From assembly GCA_034509495.1 (NCBI GenBank), contig CM067507.1:22326213-22390212 (forward strand): a stretch of 64,000 nt of DNA, written 5' to 3'. Positions 50,450-62,300 of the stretch are shown here, piece after piece. This DNA is from Acestrorhynchus altus. Lineage: Eukaryota; Chordata; Actinopteri; Characiformes; Acestrorhynchidae. The first letter of the stretch is position 1, and every line of letters begins with the position of its first letter. The position numbers and the translations under genes were made by a program. The notes beneath the pieces are model-generated. The model worked only from the letters and a program-made list of their open reading frames with translations, made no database searches and was not told the origin of the DNA.

Positions 50450-51530
50450 CATATAATAAGCGTTCACAGCCTTTTCTCAATACTTTTTTGAAGCACCTTT
50501 GGCAGCTATTACAGCCTCAATTCTTTTAAGTATAATGCTACGTGCTTTGTACACCTGTTTTTGGGATGTTTCTCCCATTCTTCTTTGCAGAACCTCTCCA
50601 GCTCTATCAACTGGACAGGGAGTGTCAGTGCACAGCCATTTTTATATATCTCCAAAGATATTCAATTGGGGTAAAAGTATAGACTCTGGCTGGGCCACTC
50701 AAGGACATTCAGTTGTCCCAAAGCCACCCCTTTGTTATCTTGGCTGTGTGTTGATGGTTACTGTATTGTTGGAAGATTACAACTTTGTCCGAGTCTGAGG
50801 TCCAGAGTGCTCTAGAGGAGATTATCATCAAGGATGTCTCTGTACATTGCTGCAGTCATCTTTCCCTCAACCCTGACTAGTCTCCCAGAAAAAAACATCC
50901 CCACAGCATGGTGATGACACCACCATGATTCACTGTAGGAATGGTATTGCTAGGTGATGAGCAGTGCCTTGTTTCCTCCAGATATGATGCATGGCATTAG
51001 TGCTTCAGGAAGGTTCTCCTCTTTCCACAGAGCAATGTTGGAGCTCTGTCAGAGTGATCATTGGGTTCTTGGCCACCTCATTGACAAAGGCCCTTCTACC
51101 ACAATTACTCAGTTTGGCCAGGCATCCAGCTCTAAGAAGTGTCCTGGTGGTTTCAGCAGAAATGTTTATTGTCTACAGACAATTCCTGACCTTCATGGCT
51201 TGGTTATTGCTCTGACATGCACTGTCTACTATGGGACTTTATATAAACAGGTGTGTGCCTTTCCAAATCATGTCCAGTCAACTGAATTTACCATAGTTGT
51301 ACACAAATAAAGCTGTAGAAACATCTGAAGAAAAAATTTTGATTGGTGTGGTGCAACAGATACCACCAGTGAGCTACCACACCATTTGGGTGACTGGCAT
51401 TCAATTCCCAGTCTGGGCAACTATGCTGCGCATAGTCGTTCTGGATAAGAGCGTCAGGTAAATTCCGTTAATATAATAAAAATGTAATTTTGAGTGTCAT
51501 GGCAAAGGCTATGAATAATTATGAAGGACT
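50450..51530 (-). pseudogene. Tc1-like transposon (salmonid-type), internally deleted, with nested SINE
   Basis: On the minus strand the element reads from about 51530 to 50450. The plus strand shows the signatures CACCTTTGGCAGCTATTACA, GGCTGGGCCACTCAAGGACA, ACATCCCCACAGCATGGTGA, GGAAGGTTCTCCTCTTTCCA, TTGCTCTGACATGCACTGTC and GTGTGTGCCTTTCCAAATCA. These are complements of Tc1-like transposase and flanks. A block between GATGCATGGCATT and GTGCTTCAGGAAGG is missing, and stops abound. The last part (TTTTGAGTGTCATGGCAAAG) is separated from the rest by the SINE at 51343-51485. Confidence 0.9.
51343..51485 (+). mobile_element. Short tRNA-derived SINE nested in the Tc1-like copy
   Basis: The 143-bp insert begins TTGGTGTGGTGCAACAGATA, has GGCATTCAATTCCCAGTC as a B-box-like motif, and ends TCTGGATAAGAGCGTCAGGT then AAATTCCGTTAATATAAT. 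It is flanked on both sides by AATTTTGA (51335-51342 and 51486-51493), an 8-bp target duplication. The GGATAAGAGCGTC tail is shared by several fish SINE families. Confidence 0.85.
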
Positions 51531-54500
51531 TGCACCTAAGTTTTACACCTTACACCTGTGTAATGTAATTGATTTTATTTGATTTGATTATTGCCCACCC
51601 CTACAGTAAAGCTTGACCAAACCAGAAAGAGTGGAGCTTAGCTAGAGCATATATAGACCATTTCTTCTGAAAGTTCAGAACCCGCAGTTGTACTGAATTT
51701 CTAACAAGTAAAGCCATAAAAAGTTACAGCCTCCTTCCCTTATACCTTATCTCTTCAAAGTTTTTCACATAAATTGGGTTCAGCAAATTCTTCTGCATGC
51801 ACTTACATCCTAAGTTTAACCTTAATAAGAGACCTTGTTGAACTGATCTCAGATGAGTGTGAAACTTTAATGACTAGTCAGAAGCTCTATAATCTGCTGA
51901 TATACAGAGTAATTATGGGTTGTGGCATCTAAAGTTCCTGATCAGAGAGGCAAAGTCTCACCACATTTCCCTGCTCTTGAAGTGCGCATGTTTAATCCTT
52001 CTTCATGAAGTGGAATGGAACTGTCTAATCCCTCATTTTCAGCTTCTTCATAGAGTGCAGGGCATGCAGAACTACTTTCCCCATCTGACACCCATCATAG
52101 TGACTAGGAGGAGATTCAAAGATGAAATATCATCCATCTCAATTTGCTGGTAGTGAGGGAAAAAAAAACATACCCAGAGAAATTAATTACAACCCCAGTT
52201 AGCTTGATGCCACTTTAGAGAAGAGATTATTTATGTGGAAAATAGGATGCTCATACTGCCTCTTTCTTTCCCCTGATAGTGACAGCTTGATGGCTATCAG
52301 TGTCAGAGTGTCAGCCCAGCGTAACGAGAAGCATAGTGTAGCGTAACAGGCTTGTAGGACATATTCCATCTTTATCACACCCAGAGCTGTGATGCAGGAG
52401 ACAGAGAGTGGGCTCTGTGGGCTGTGAGGGAAAAAGGGAGATATCTAGAGACTTGTATCACACCCCCCACACACACACCCACACCCCCACACCCTCCACC
52501 CCATGTGACCTCAATACTAACAAGTATCAATTATGGTGCAATCTAGTCTATAAAGTCCTATCATTATTAGTATCCATGAAAATTTAAAAAAGGACATGCA
52601 GAATAGGATTTTAAGGAATAGATTCTAAGTGAATATAAATGTCAGGTGTCAGGAGGTCTATGACTATGATTCCTTTATAGATACAAAGCAAAATGTCTAA
52701 CAGCTTGAAAGCATAAAATAACACAAAATCAGTACCCCACCGCAGTGCAAGCACGTTCATAACAAGGAAAATGACAATACCAGACAATATCTACCAATGC
52801 AGTATATTTCCAAGATGGCAACTTCATAGGAGAAGGTGCACACACAGCTTATCTACACTTAAGACCTTGTTAATTATTTCCAATACAATTGGATTTTATT
52901 TCATACATGTAAGACTCCGCCACTGATGGTGCTGTTTTGTCAAATACACACAAGCCAACTTTCCATGTCCTTAACGAAGAACTGTGAACGCAGTGGCATC
53001 CCAGGATGTTCCTTTTCTCTGCTATGGAGCTTCTGAAAAGGAATTAATGGATGGAAACTCAAGCAAACATAGTAGAAAATCCCTAATTTTATGGTTATGG
53101 TTTAAAGATGGTGTAAAGTTTAGGTTTAGGTTATGGTGTGGGTTCAGACACATTATATTTAGGAAACATTCTGTAATGACATTTATATCGTGTATGCACA
53201 AATTCTCTTGAGACCTAGTAGAAAGCATTGACTTGTGTAGTACTTGAACTGTGTTATCTGTAAGGATGGTGCTCCGTCCAGTTTTGGGATGTGCTTGAGG
53301 ATGGATGGTGATCATCCAAAACCCAGAGCTCAATAATACTCTTTTTTTTCCTCCAAAATCTACAAAAAAGCCTTCCCTGAAAAGTAGAGACTCTAAAAAA
53401 ACAGAATAAATTCTTACATTGAGTAATGAACATCTTAAGCTGAAGAAATGTAAACAGGAACCTGAATGATGACCTTCATTCTCTGGTATCTCTGGCAATC
53501 CACACTTTACTTTGTTTTGGAAAATGTATTGCATCTTATAAGAAAGAGGATTATGCTACTTAATCAGAATTCATGTGTTAATTGATTAGGTTAATTTTTG
53601 TATTTCTGTGCAAAATACAGTTCTTTCCTATTCAGTATCCTTTCTCCAACATGCTGATTGTCTCCATCTTATAGGTAGATCAGTACTTGCTCTCCAGCTG
53701 TTTGAAACAAATGAAAGCAAGAACGGTTAAATGCATTTGTTTGTCTACAATGTTTCCTTTTTTCCTTTCTCACATAATCCAGGCCTTTCCAAAGTACCTC
53801 TCTTCTGTTATCTACCCTTTCTATTAGATCCACACATTTTCAAATAACATACCTTAACAGCATTCTTTACTGGTAAGCAATACATTTTGGAAGAGAGAAA
53901 AGACTACTGAGAGAACATTACTGAAGCGCTTGCAAAATGTCAGTGCCTTTTGCGGTCATCCAAGGCATTGAGGAACACTCACCAATTGCCAAATGCCAAG
54001 CTCTCTCCCCCACACCTGAAGCACTGTGAATCTTCCAAAGATTTGGAAATGTCAACAGTCTTCCTCAGCATATAGATCCTAAGCTCTACTCCTTATGATT
54101 ACACTCTATCTACAAACATCAGGGACAAGCATATCCTGGAACCTTTCAAAGAGTAAAATCTTTCAAAGAAACTACCTTGTAAACCAGCCCACTACTTAGC
54201 ATCAGCTTTTGCTAAGAAAGTCTTTAAAACTGCATCTCCAGAAGAAGGTTACATGTGGTTTTTCATCTTTATCTGGCAAAGCTCTACACAAAAGACTGCA
54301 CAGCAACCACTACCTTTTAGCTTCGATTCTACAAGACCTTTCTCCCACAGATCTGTGCAGAACAAGTCTTAGTTCAGACCACAGAGAGTCTACAAGAGTG
54401 AGTCTAACTAAAAGGTAAACACAAGGGTCAAGCCCACTGCCCACACATTGAAAGGTTGAACCCAAAGATTGTGTCTGACACATAGATTAATGGGATCCCC

Positions 54501-56670
54501 TCTGCGTTCTAGCTAAAAGCACTCTTTACACAGTTGTGAATACACCAGGGAGAAAAAGCTCAGGATCCACAGCAACAAAGCTGACAAAATGGCTCTGAGC
54601 ACACCGGAACATACTGGTGTTAACACAGCTAATTTCATACCTGCTGAGGTGGGCATTTAGCCGCTCTTGCCGTATGCTCTTTCATTTCTGTTTTTGGACT
54701 TGTGCACTTTGTGAATACACTTCAGCATAAATTTTATTATAGCTTCCTTTCTGCGGCCAACTCTCCCCACCCCGACAGATCGATTTGCCTAACAATGCTA
54801 AGAATCCCTCCAGCTTGACTCCTCCACCTTGGACCAACTTGGCGAGAGGCTGGAAAATGCTGCCTTCTCTTTTTTTAATGAGGATTCTTTTTGAACTTGG
54901 CCGTGGCGTATTGATTTTCCACTCGCAGTCAAGTGTGCGATATGATCTCGACGGCATGGACAGAGATGTGGTTGAGAAGAAGTGCCCTGATGTGATTTTC
55001 TTTCATTTCTTAGACAGTTTGGCCCCTGACACCCCCAGTATTGTGCGGTAATCCTCGTCCGCTTAAGAGATCAGCTTTGGATCTAATGAGATATGAATAT
55101 GTGCCTCGCGAGGCCCATCGACTTCTTGTGGGGCTCTGAGTAAATGATCAGCCTATCTCTCTGTGGTGGAGATTAATTAAGGCATGCATTTTTGCGTTAA
55201 CAGAAGTCTATGGGGGGGCCCTGTAGGCCAGCAGTAGATCAATGGTGAGTTTTTGCTTCTGGACGAAAATTCCTTCAGCTTGGTTCACCTCAGCAGCTTG
55301 CATTGTGTCACATTATAACACTCCTGGCATCTAGCCCCAAGGCTCAATTCTTAAACAGCCAAAAATAGAGAGATAAAACGATGAAAAGGAAAATGCTGAA
55401 GCATTGAACCAGCCACTCCCTGTTTTTCCTGAAGTCTGTTAGACTTCAAAAGAAGTCTCTTTTCCTTTGAAAAGACAACGGGTGTTGGTTTCCCAGTTAC
55501 AAAGAGGCCTCCATGATTCCCAGGACTACAATTCAAGGCTCAGAACAATTGGACAGGTAAGAGCTATTCTAGTCCCAAGAAGCAGAAAAATCTATCTTTT
55601 GTGAGCCAAGAAGAAGGAGGTTAGCATTGCAGAGCCACCCCCTATTTAAAGGGAAGTGCTTCCATCATCATGTCGAGAATTATTCCCTGCACATTTGTCA
55701 TCTTGTTCAGAATTCATTTCCCTGTGAATTGGGGCCAGGACCCTATTTATTCGTTTGAATATTTCGAAAGGTGTCTGGATAAAATTGAACCAGTGCATTT
55801 TTTTTTTCTTTTTGCAAAGATATGAGCAATGGCTTCGAAATCCAGAATGAATATTTTCCTGTCTTCCTTTATGAAATTATAGCTGATGTGTTTGAATGAG
55901 GGAAATGCAGCTGAACACGCAGTAGAGATAATGAGAAAACAAAGGGTAGCAAATCAAATTGACAGAAATTCTATTTTCTGGAGGAGAAAACAGAAACGTC
56001 AAGTGTGTGTTGAATTATAATGTCAGGCCAAGATGGCTGTGATAGGGAAGGTTGTGTGCAGCACAGTGATAGAAAATGAAGCAGCCTGCATGATTTATCA
56101 GTAGAATTTGCAAATTGCATTGTTTCTCCCCAGCTGTCGTCAGTGACACACAGTATGTGTGTATGCACACACTTGCTCCTGATGAAAACCTTGCAAATTT
56201 CTTCTGTAACAAGATGACGGTCACTGCGGCTGCTGCTGGCTGACTGGCCAAGCTGAATGAATGGTCTATGACTGTGCTTTGTGACTAATGAACTACAGCT
56301 CAGCCGCAAGGTCATGGACAGGTGGGCTCCATGGCAACGGCAAAACCTTTATCTAACAATGGCCAGGCAGTTGCGAGGCCACCTCCTTGTAGAAGGTTCT
56401 TTGGAAGTCTTTGAGATGGAACAAAGGGTGATGGATGCAGTGAAACGAGCCGCCTGTCTCAGTAATGAACTTGTTCCCTGAGAATTTTCAGACAGGGACA
56501 GATGACAGGCATGGTTAGCCTTTTCCTATCATTGCAGAAAACCGAGCAGGTTGTGCTGTATATGCACAAGGTAAGATAGATCGCCCTAGTTCACATTGTT
56601 CTGCTAAAATGAACAAGCAGCGGTAACCTACTTTAACATGCAAACAGATCCCTTTACTTTGAACAGATAG

Positions 56671-56866
56671 ACCTATAGAACCCTGGTCCTAGAGGCACCC
56701 TGCCCTGAACATTTTAGTGATGTTCTTGCTCACAACACACCAGATTCAACTAATCAGGTAATTAACAAGCTATTTTAGAGTTTGAGTGTGTGTGTTAAAG
56801 CAGATAAACTACTCAAATATGCAGGGCAGGGTGCCTCCAGGACCAGGGTTAAGAAACACTGCTGTA
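56671..56866. mobile_element. Palindromic MITE (hAT-like, common in fish)
   Basis: The left arm CCCTGGTCCTAGAGGCACCC (56681 on) is the inverse of the right arm GGGTGCCTCCAGGACCAGGG (to 56848), and the centre has CACCAGATTCAACTAATCAG. The arms can pair over about 27 bases. The right outer end GTTAAGAAACACTGCTG is better preserved than the left. Confidence 0.8.
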
Positions 56867-57305
56867 GACACACAGACATTGCATTAACTTCTTGTGCCAG
56901 AATCACCAACAAGCCAGTGAGCTACTTTATTTTTCCCAGTAGATTAGAGTTTGACACATCTTTCTAAATATTTGGGCTTTGCTGATCAAGGGCTCAAAAA
57001 AGCCCTGAGTGTAGAGCTAGAAATAACCTAATCTTTTAACCAGCAGTGACAGCTTCCCCAGAGAAATCTATTCATAATCCAAATACAAAGTGTGTATTAT
57101 CACGCTTTGTTTGCAGACAACCAGATGTCATGACTGAGGGCTACAGTTACTGATTTACCCTCTACATTCAGTTCTTGCCATACTGCAGAATGGCCATTTC
57201 GTGTTGAATATGAATTCAAAGCATTATTTTCACAACACAACCTCATATGATTGTTAAATCTATACTGCATTTAAAAACACAATCTTCAAAACAATTATAA
57301 ATAGA

Positions 57306-57937
57306 CAGTGCTGTGAAAAAGTATTTGGCCCCTTACAGATTTCTTTTGTTTTTGCTTTTTGATGCAGTTATGATTCATTTATTAAGGAGGGAAAAAACAA
57401 CCTGCCCCTATGAAAAAAAGTAATTGATCCCTAAACCTAATAACTGCTTGTGCAACTCTTAGCAGCAACAACTGCAATCAAGCATTTTGGATGAATTGCA
57501 ATGAGTCATTTACATCTCTGTGGAGGAATTTTGGCCCCCTCTTCTTTGCAGAATTGGTTTAATTCAGCCACGTTGCAGGATTTTTTACTTTTAAAGATCA
57601 TGTCATAGCATCTCAGCTCTTAATCTTAAAACCTTAATTTTGTTTTCCTTTTGCCTTTCAGAAAGGACTTACTGGTGTGCTTCAGATCATTGTCCTGCAG
57701 CAGAACTAAAGTATGCTTGAGCTTAAAGCCACAAACTGATGACCAGAGATTTTCCTTCAGGTTTTTCTGGTAGAATTCATGTTTCCATCAATTACAGTAA
57801 GCCATTCAGGTGGTGAAGCAGCAAAGCAGCCCCAGACCATCACACTACCTGAAATGTTTTGTTATTTTTTTGCCAGATGTAATTAATGAAATTGCAATAA
57901 CAAAATAAATCTGTAAGGTGGCAAATACACAACACTG
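57306..57937 (-). mobile_element. Tc1-like transposon, internally deleted, with both terminal inverted repeats
   Basis: The left end CAGTGCTGTGAAAAAGTATT then TGGCCCCTTACAGATTT is mirrored at the right end as AAATCTGTAAGGTGGCAAAT then ACACAACACTG. A TA follows the right end. Inside, GGAGGAATTTTGGCCCCCTC, GCAGAATTGGTTTAATTCAG, CATTGTCCTGCAGCAGAACT and CAGCCCCAGACCATCACACT are complements of a transposase gene. The gene breaks off after about 57847 and resumes only with GCCAGATGTAATTAATG. It cannot encode an active enzyme. Confidence 0.85.
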
Positions 57938-59558
57938 TATAACATTTTTAGCTTTTTGGTTTTTGTGACAGCTGTGGTGTGTTACAATAAAAGTACTGAA
58001 AATCACCATAGATAAAACCCTTTTGGTTGTCCACAAACTTCTGAAGGTCATCATTCAGTTTCCTATCTCCAGGAAAGTGACTACTTCATGACTAGCATCT
58101 GAAGCTGAGACAATGATAGAAATGTCTTATCTAAAGAGAAAAAGAGTTGGACTATGGTCAGTGCTCCAAATTTCTCTTTTCACATGACAGTAAATTTTGC
58201 ATTGCACTTGGTAATCAAGAGTTCTCGAGTCTCAACTCAAGCTCATAGAGTCTAGAGGAAGTGTGCAGAGACACAGAACCCAAGATGTCTGAAGTCCAGT
58301 GTAAAGTTTTCAGTGTGTAATGGTCTAGGGTGTCATGTCATCTCTCATGGTATTAGTCCACTGTGTTTTATCAAGTCCAGAGTCAAAACCGTGTCTACCA
58401 AGAGATTTTAAAGAGCTTCATGCTTCCATATGCTTATAGACTTTATGGAGAGGTTAATATCCTTTTTCAGCAGGACTTAATCATTTGAGGTATTGGATTT
58501 CTTATTTTTATAATTCATAAACTCAATGTCATACTGATGTAACAAAGGTAAAAGCTTGAAATATGTCATTTTATGTGGAATTAACATTACATTACATTTT
58601 TGAATTAATTATGAAACTCAAATTTTGGAGCTCCCCCAGTTTATGCAAGTTTTACTGAAAATGTTTAAAAATTAGTTCTTCTATGCTTTTGGTTTTAGGG
58701 GCTCTCAAAGCACATTTGTGGCAGGCCACATCTTTGCTGTAACCTTATGTACTGGGATTCTATTTAAGGCAAAATCTGGTATTTCTAGGAATAATTTATG
58801 GCACATTTTAACACTGTTTAACTGTATCATATAGGAATCCTTTAAGGAACCTTTCATTTTAAATGTCATATTGTACAAACTCTCTGAATGATTCTCGCTC
58901 AGATTCTCAGGATCATTGGTCTGGTTCAGTGTGCTGTCCTATCTCTTCTGGCCTCAGTGGCTGTGAGCAATTGTGATTCAAGCTAATGGAGTAATCTGTC
59001 AGTGAGTTGTAACGGTCATCACGCTGTAGCATTTTTCTTCGTATGTACCATGATGGCTCCCACTAGGGGAGGAGGCCATGTCTTCAGGTATGAACCATCA
59101 AATCCATTAAGCTCCGGCTAATATATTAAATGACATTTCAAACTGAATCAGCTCATCCCGAGACTAGTGCTCCCCTCAGGCTGTGTCTGTGAATCTGCTA
59201 TGACAGCCAAACCAAATTTCATGATGAATGGGGAGTCATTCGCAGTTGCATGCTTCTCACCTCCTCTCCAGTCGTCTATCTTCTGCCTTATCCTTTGCAG
59301 AAGCTGCTCTCTCTATCTCTCCCATTCTTTCTCCTCCTCTATTTCATAGCAAGAGGGGGCTGAACAGTATAAATGGTTTCACTTGCAGTGATACTGATGA
59401 GGCCCTTGCAGGAAAATATCTTAACGGCTGAATTAACCTCACACTCTCCTCTTTTGCTCTTTACCTTTAGGAAATCTGTCTGCTTTAAGTCGCCTGTGAC
59501 TGATATTTCCCGTCAGCTGCTCACTCAGACACATATTCCCATACACACACATACGCAC

Positions 59559-59606
59559 CACACACACACACACACACACACAGTGTATCTCTCTCTCTTT
59601 CTTTCT

Positions 59607-59655
<49 letters not shown>
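59559..59655 (+). repeat. Compound (CA)n(CT)n microsatellite
   Basis: CA tract to 59582, then CT/CTTT to 59655. Confidence 0.96.
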
Positions 59656-59658
<3 letters not shown>

Positions 59659-60073
59659 CTCTTTCTCTCAGTGCCTATGAAATACTGCAGCACTCAGAGA
59701 TATCGCCATGCCTTCCTCTATCCCAACTTTAACTTAATGCTTTAGCCTGACATGGAACATCAAAGATTTGTTCACAGAATGTTAAGAGCTCCAAACGGAA
59801 TAACAAAATAACCTCGGAAATAAGCAGTGACAGTAACCCTTTATAAATATTCATAAAAGCTTTTAAAAGCGAGTAATCACTTTCGCTGTTCTGCATAATG
59901 TCACACATTTATTCAAAGCACTGGGGCACGTGGGGAAAATTGCTGTGTTTTAACATGAAGCAGTGTTTGTGGAGCTGTAGTGAGCTTCAGATACCGAAGC
60001 ACAGGCTGTATGGCATGCAAACACTAAATGTTTGGTGCTTGTGCGGGTAGGTTGGAAACCTCTGAGTGGCAGT

Positions 60074-60078
<5 letters not shown>

Positions 60079-60157
<79 letters not shown>
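60079..60157 (+). repeat. (GT)n microsatellite
   Basis: About 39 GT units. Confidence 0.98.
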
Positions 60158-60158
<1 letters not shown>

Positions 60159-61033
60159 ATGGATGTCTAAAAGTGTGTCTCACAGTTACATATTATGGGT
60201 GCTAATTCATGAGGAAACAGCAGCATACCAGCTAGTAATTAAGCCTCACACTCTCTGTAGGAGTGAGATCAACATCTGAGCATAGCTGTAGCCTGCACAC
60301 ACTTAAAAATACACATACACATACACACACATACACAAAAATGATGTGATGTTTCATCTAACCAGGGCTCCCTACATTGGGACCTGCTGAGGATGTCTGA
60401 TTTAGCCCACCAGGAAGAAGCCCTAACCCAATATTCCCCCACGGAGCAAGTTGCAGCACAGCCTGTATGAAAGAACAATGAGAGAACCAGGACACCATGT
60501 GACTACCACTGACAGAGCCTCTAACACAGCTTTGATATAATTACATGTCCCAATAAACCTGTTCATGAACAGTCTCAGTGTTCAGTGTGACCCAGCAGGT
60601 TCATATAGTGCTCTGCTGTTAGCTAACTGTGCAAGAACATTTCTGGAGGCCATCAGGTTCAATATTAGGTTACATTTCATACAGCAGGTATAAGTGTCCC
60701 AAATCCAATCTTTTTCACCATATGTGACATAGATGTGTATGAATGTAGCAGTGTGAATGGCAAAAAAAACACTGAATATGTTCAATGTTCAATTCCAATT
60801 TGGACCACTTTCATTACTTTTGTAGGTGGTATTGAAACCTGATACATGTCCAATTCACAGCAGGGGCACTCTGAAGAGCCAGATCAAGTTTTTTAACATT
60901 CCTCAAAAATGCTGAGAAGGGATAATTAACAAAATTAGAGAGGGAGGTTTTCAGTGATGGGACAGTTAGGTAACAGACCTCATAAACATTTGAGATGATG
61001 TCTCTGTTTAAAGAAAATTAGAAGACATACAAC

Positions 61034-61093
<60 letters not shown>

Positions 61094-61096
61094 AAA
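61034..61096 (+). repeat. (GAAA)n microsatellite
   Basis: About 15 AAAG units, uninterrupted. Confidence 0.98.
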
Positions 61097-61499
61097 ATGG
61101 CCAAATTCAGCCGCAGGAGGACACAAAGTTTAAGGAATCAAGAACATAAACCAAAGATGTTGCCATGGCCCAGCTGGAAAAAAATAGTGTAAATGACATT
61201 TAGTAAATTCATTTTTCATTTTTAGTAAGGTAAACTGTGAAAACTGTGACCAAGTGTAATAATGGCCTGCATGGATGGGTAAAATGTGCATGTTTATGTT
61301 AACATTTTGGTGTGCCAAAAGTCTACATGCTAGTAGAGAGAGTTTATGTCTGTTTTTTCACTGTGAAAGGGTTTCTTTCACTCTATTTGTCTGCTACATG
61401 GCTGCTTTCTTGACACCCGGGATTAGTTGATCGCACTGAAGCCAGCTGCCATAGCAACCAGGACAGTTAACATTTCTGAGGAGCAATGGAGATGGATGC

Positions 61500-62300
61500 A
61501 CAGGGGATGCAGAGGAGAAACAAAGCAGTGCAAAGCAAAATGATGAAGGCTTATGGAGAAGAAGGCATATAAGCTGTATGAGATCACTGGCAAATAAGAT
61601 GGATGAGCTAACGGCATTAGCCTGGCGTCAGAGGGATAAAGGAAAGAAAAAGGAAATAGTGGTGGATTTGAGGAGGAACAAGATACCAGTTTCCCCTGTG
61701 ACCATCAGGGGGTTAGCGTGGACACTGTGGAGGACTACAAGTCTGGGAGTGCATATTGACAATAAACTGGACTGGGCTAAGAACACTGATGCTCTTTATA
61801 GGAAGGGTCAAAGTCACCTCTATTTTCTGAGGTGCCCGAGGTCCTTTGAAATCTGCTAGATGATGTTCAGGATGTTCTATGAGTCTCTGGTTGAGAGTGC
61901 TATCCTCTATGCTGTTGCATGCTGGGCCAGCAGATGCCAACTTCCTCAACTAACAGGGCTTGTTATGTTGTGGAAGTTGAGCTGGACTTTCCGATAGCAG
62001 TGTCAGAGAGGAGGATATTGTCTAAGATACAGACCACCCACCCACCAAACTGTGATGAGACACAGGAGCACTTTCAGTGCAAGACTCATTCCACCAAAAT
62101 GCACTACAGAGCCCCACAGGAGGTCATTCCTACCTATGGCCATCAACCTCAATAACTCATCCCTTGCATGACCACTACAAACCATTATGGTTCATGTGTG
62201 CAATTTGTTAATTTTAGTAATCTGTGCAATAACTTTGAGGTGCTTTGGGTGTAGCTGTACAAATTTGTAATTTCCCTCTGGGATTAATAAAGTTATTCTG
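61500..62300 (+). pseudogene. Internally deleted LINE retrotransposon, reverse transcriptase C-terminus and 3' end
   Basis: The plus strand reads RSLANKMDELTAL near 61581-61620, like the opening of the LINE endonuclease domain. It passes directly into KEIVVDLRRNKIPVSPVTI and LGVHIDNKLDWAKNTDALY, RKGQSHLYFLRC, the reverse transcriptase C-terminal region. A stop (TAG at 61858-61860) is followed by MFRMFYESLVESAILYAVAC, and further shifts lead to KTHSTKMHYRAPQEV-like frames. The 3' end is AATTTCCCTCTGGGATTAAT then AAAGTTATTCTGATT, a common LINE tail. Most of the endonuclease and the catalytic reverse transcriptase core are missing. The clade (L2/Rex1/CR1-like) is from memory. Confidence 0.8.

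Noticed and set aside
53022..53534. Minus-strand frame of 170 residues
   Set aside because: Atypical composition, no domain, no sign of splicing into grik2.
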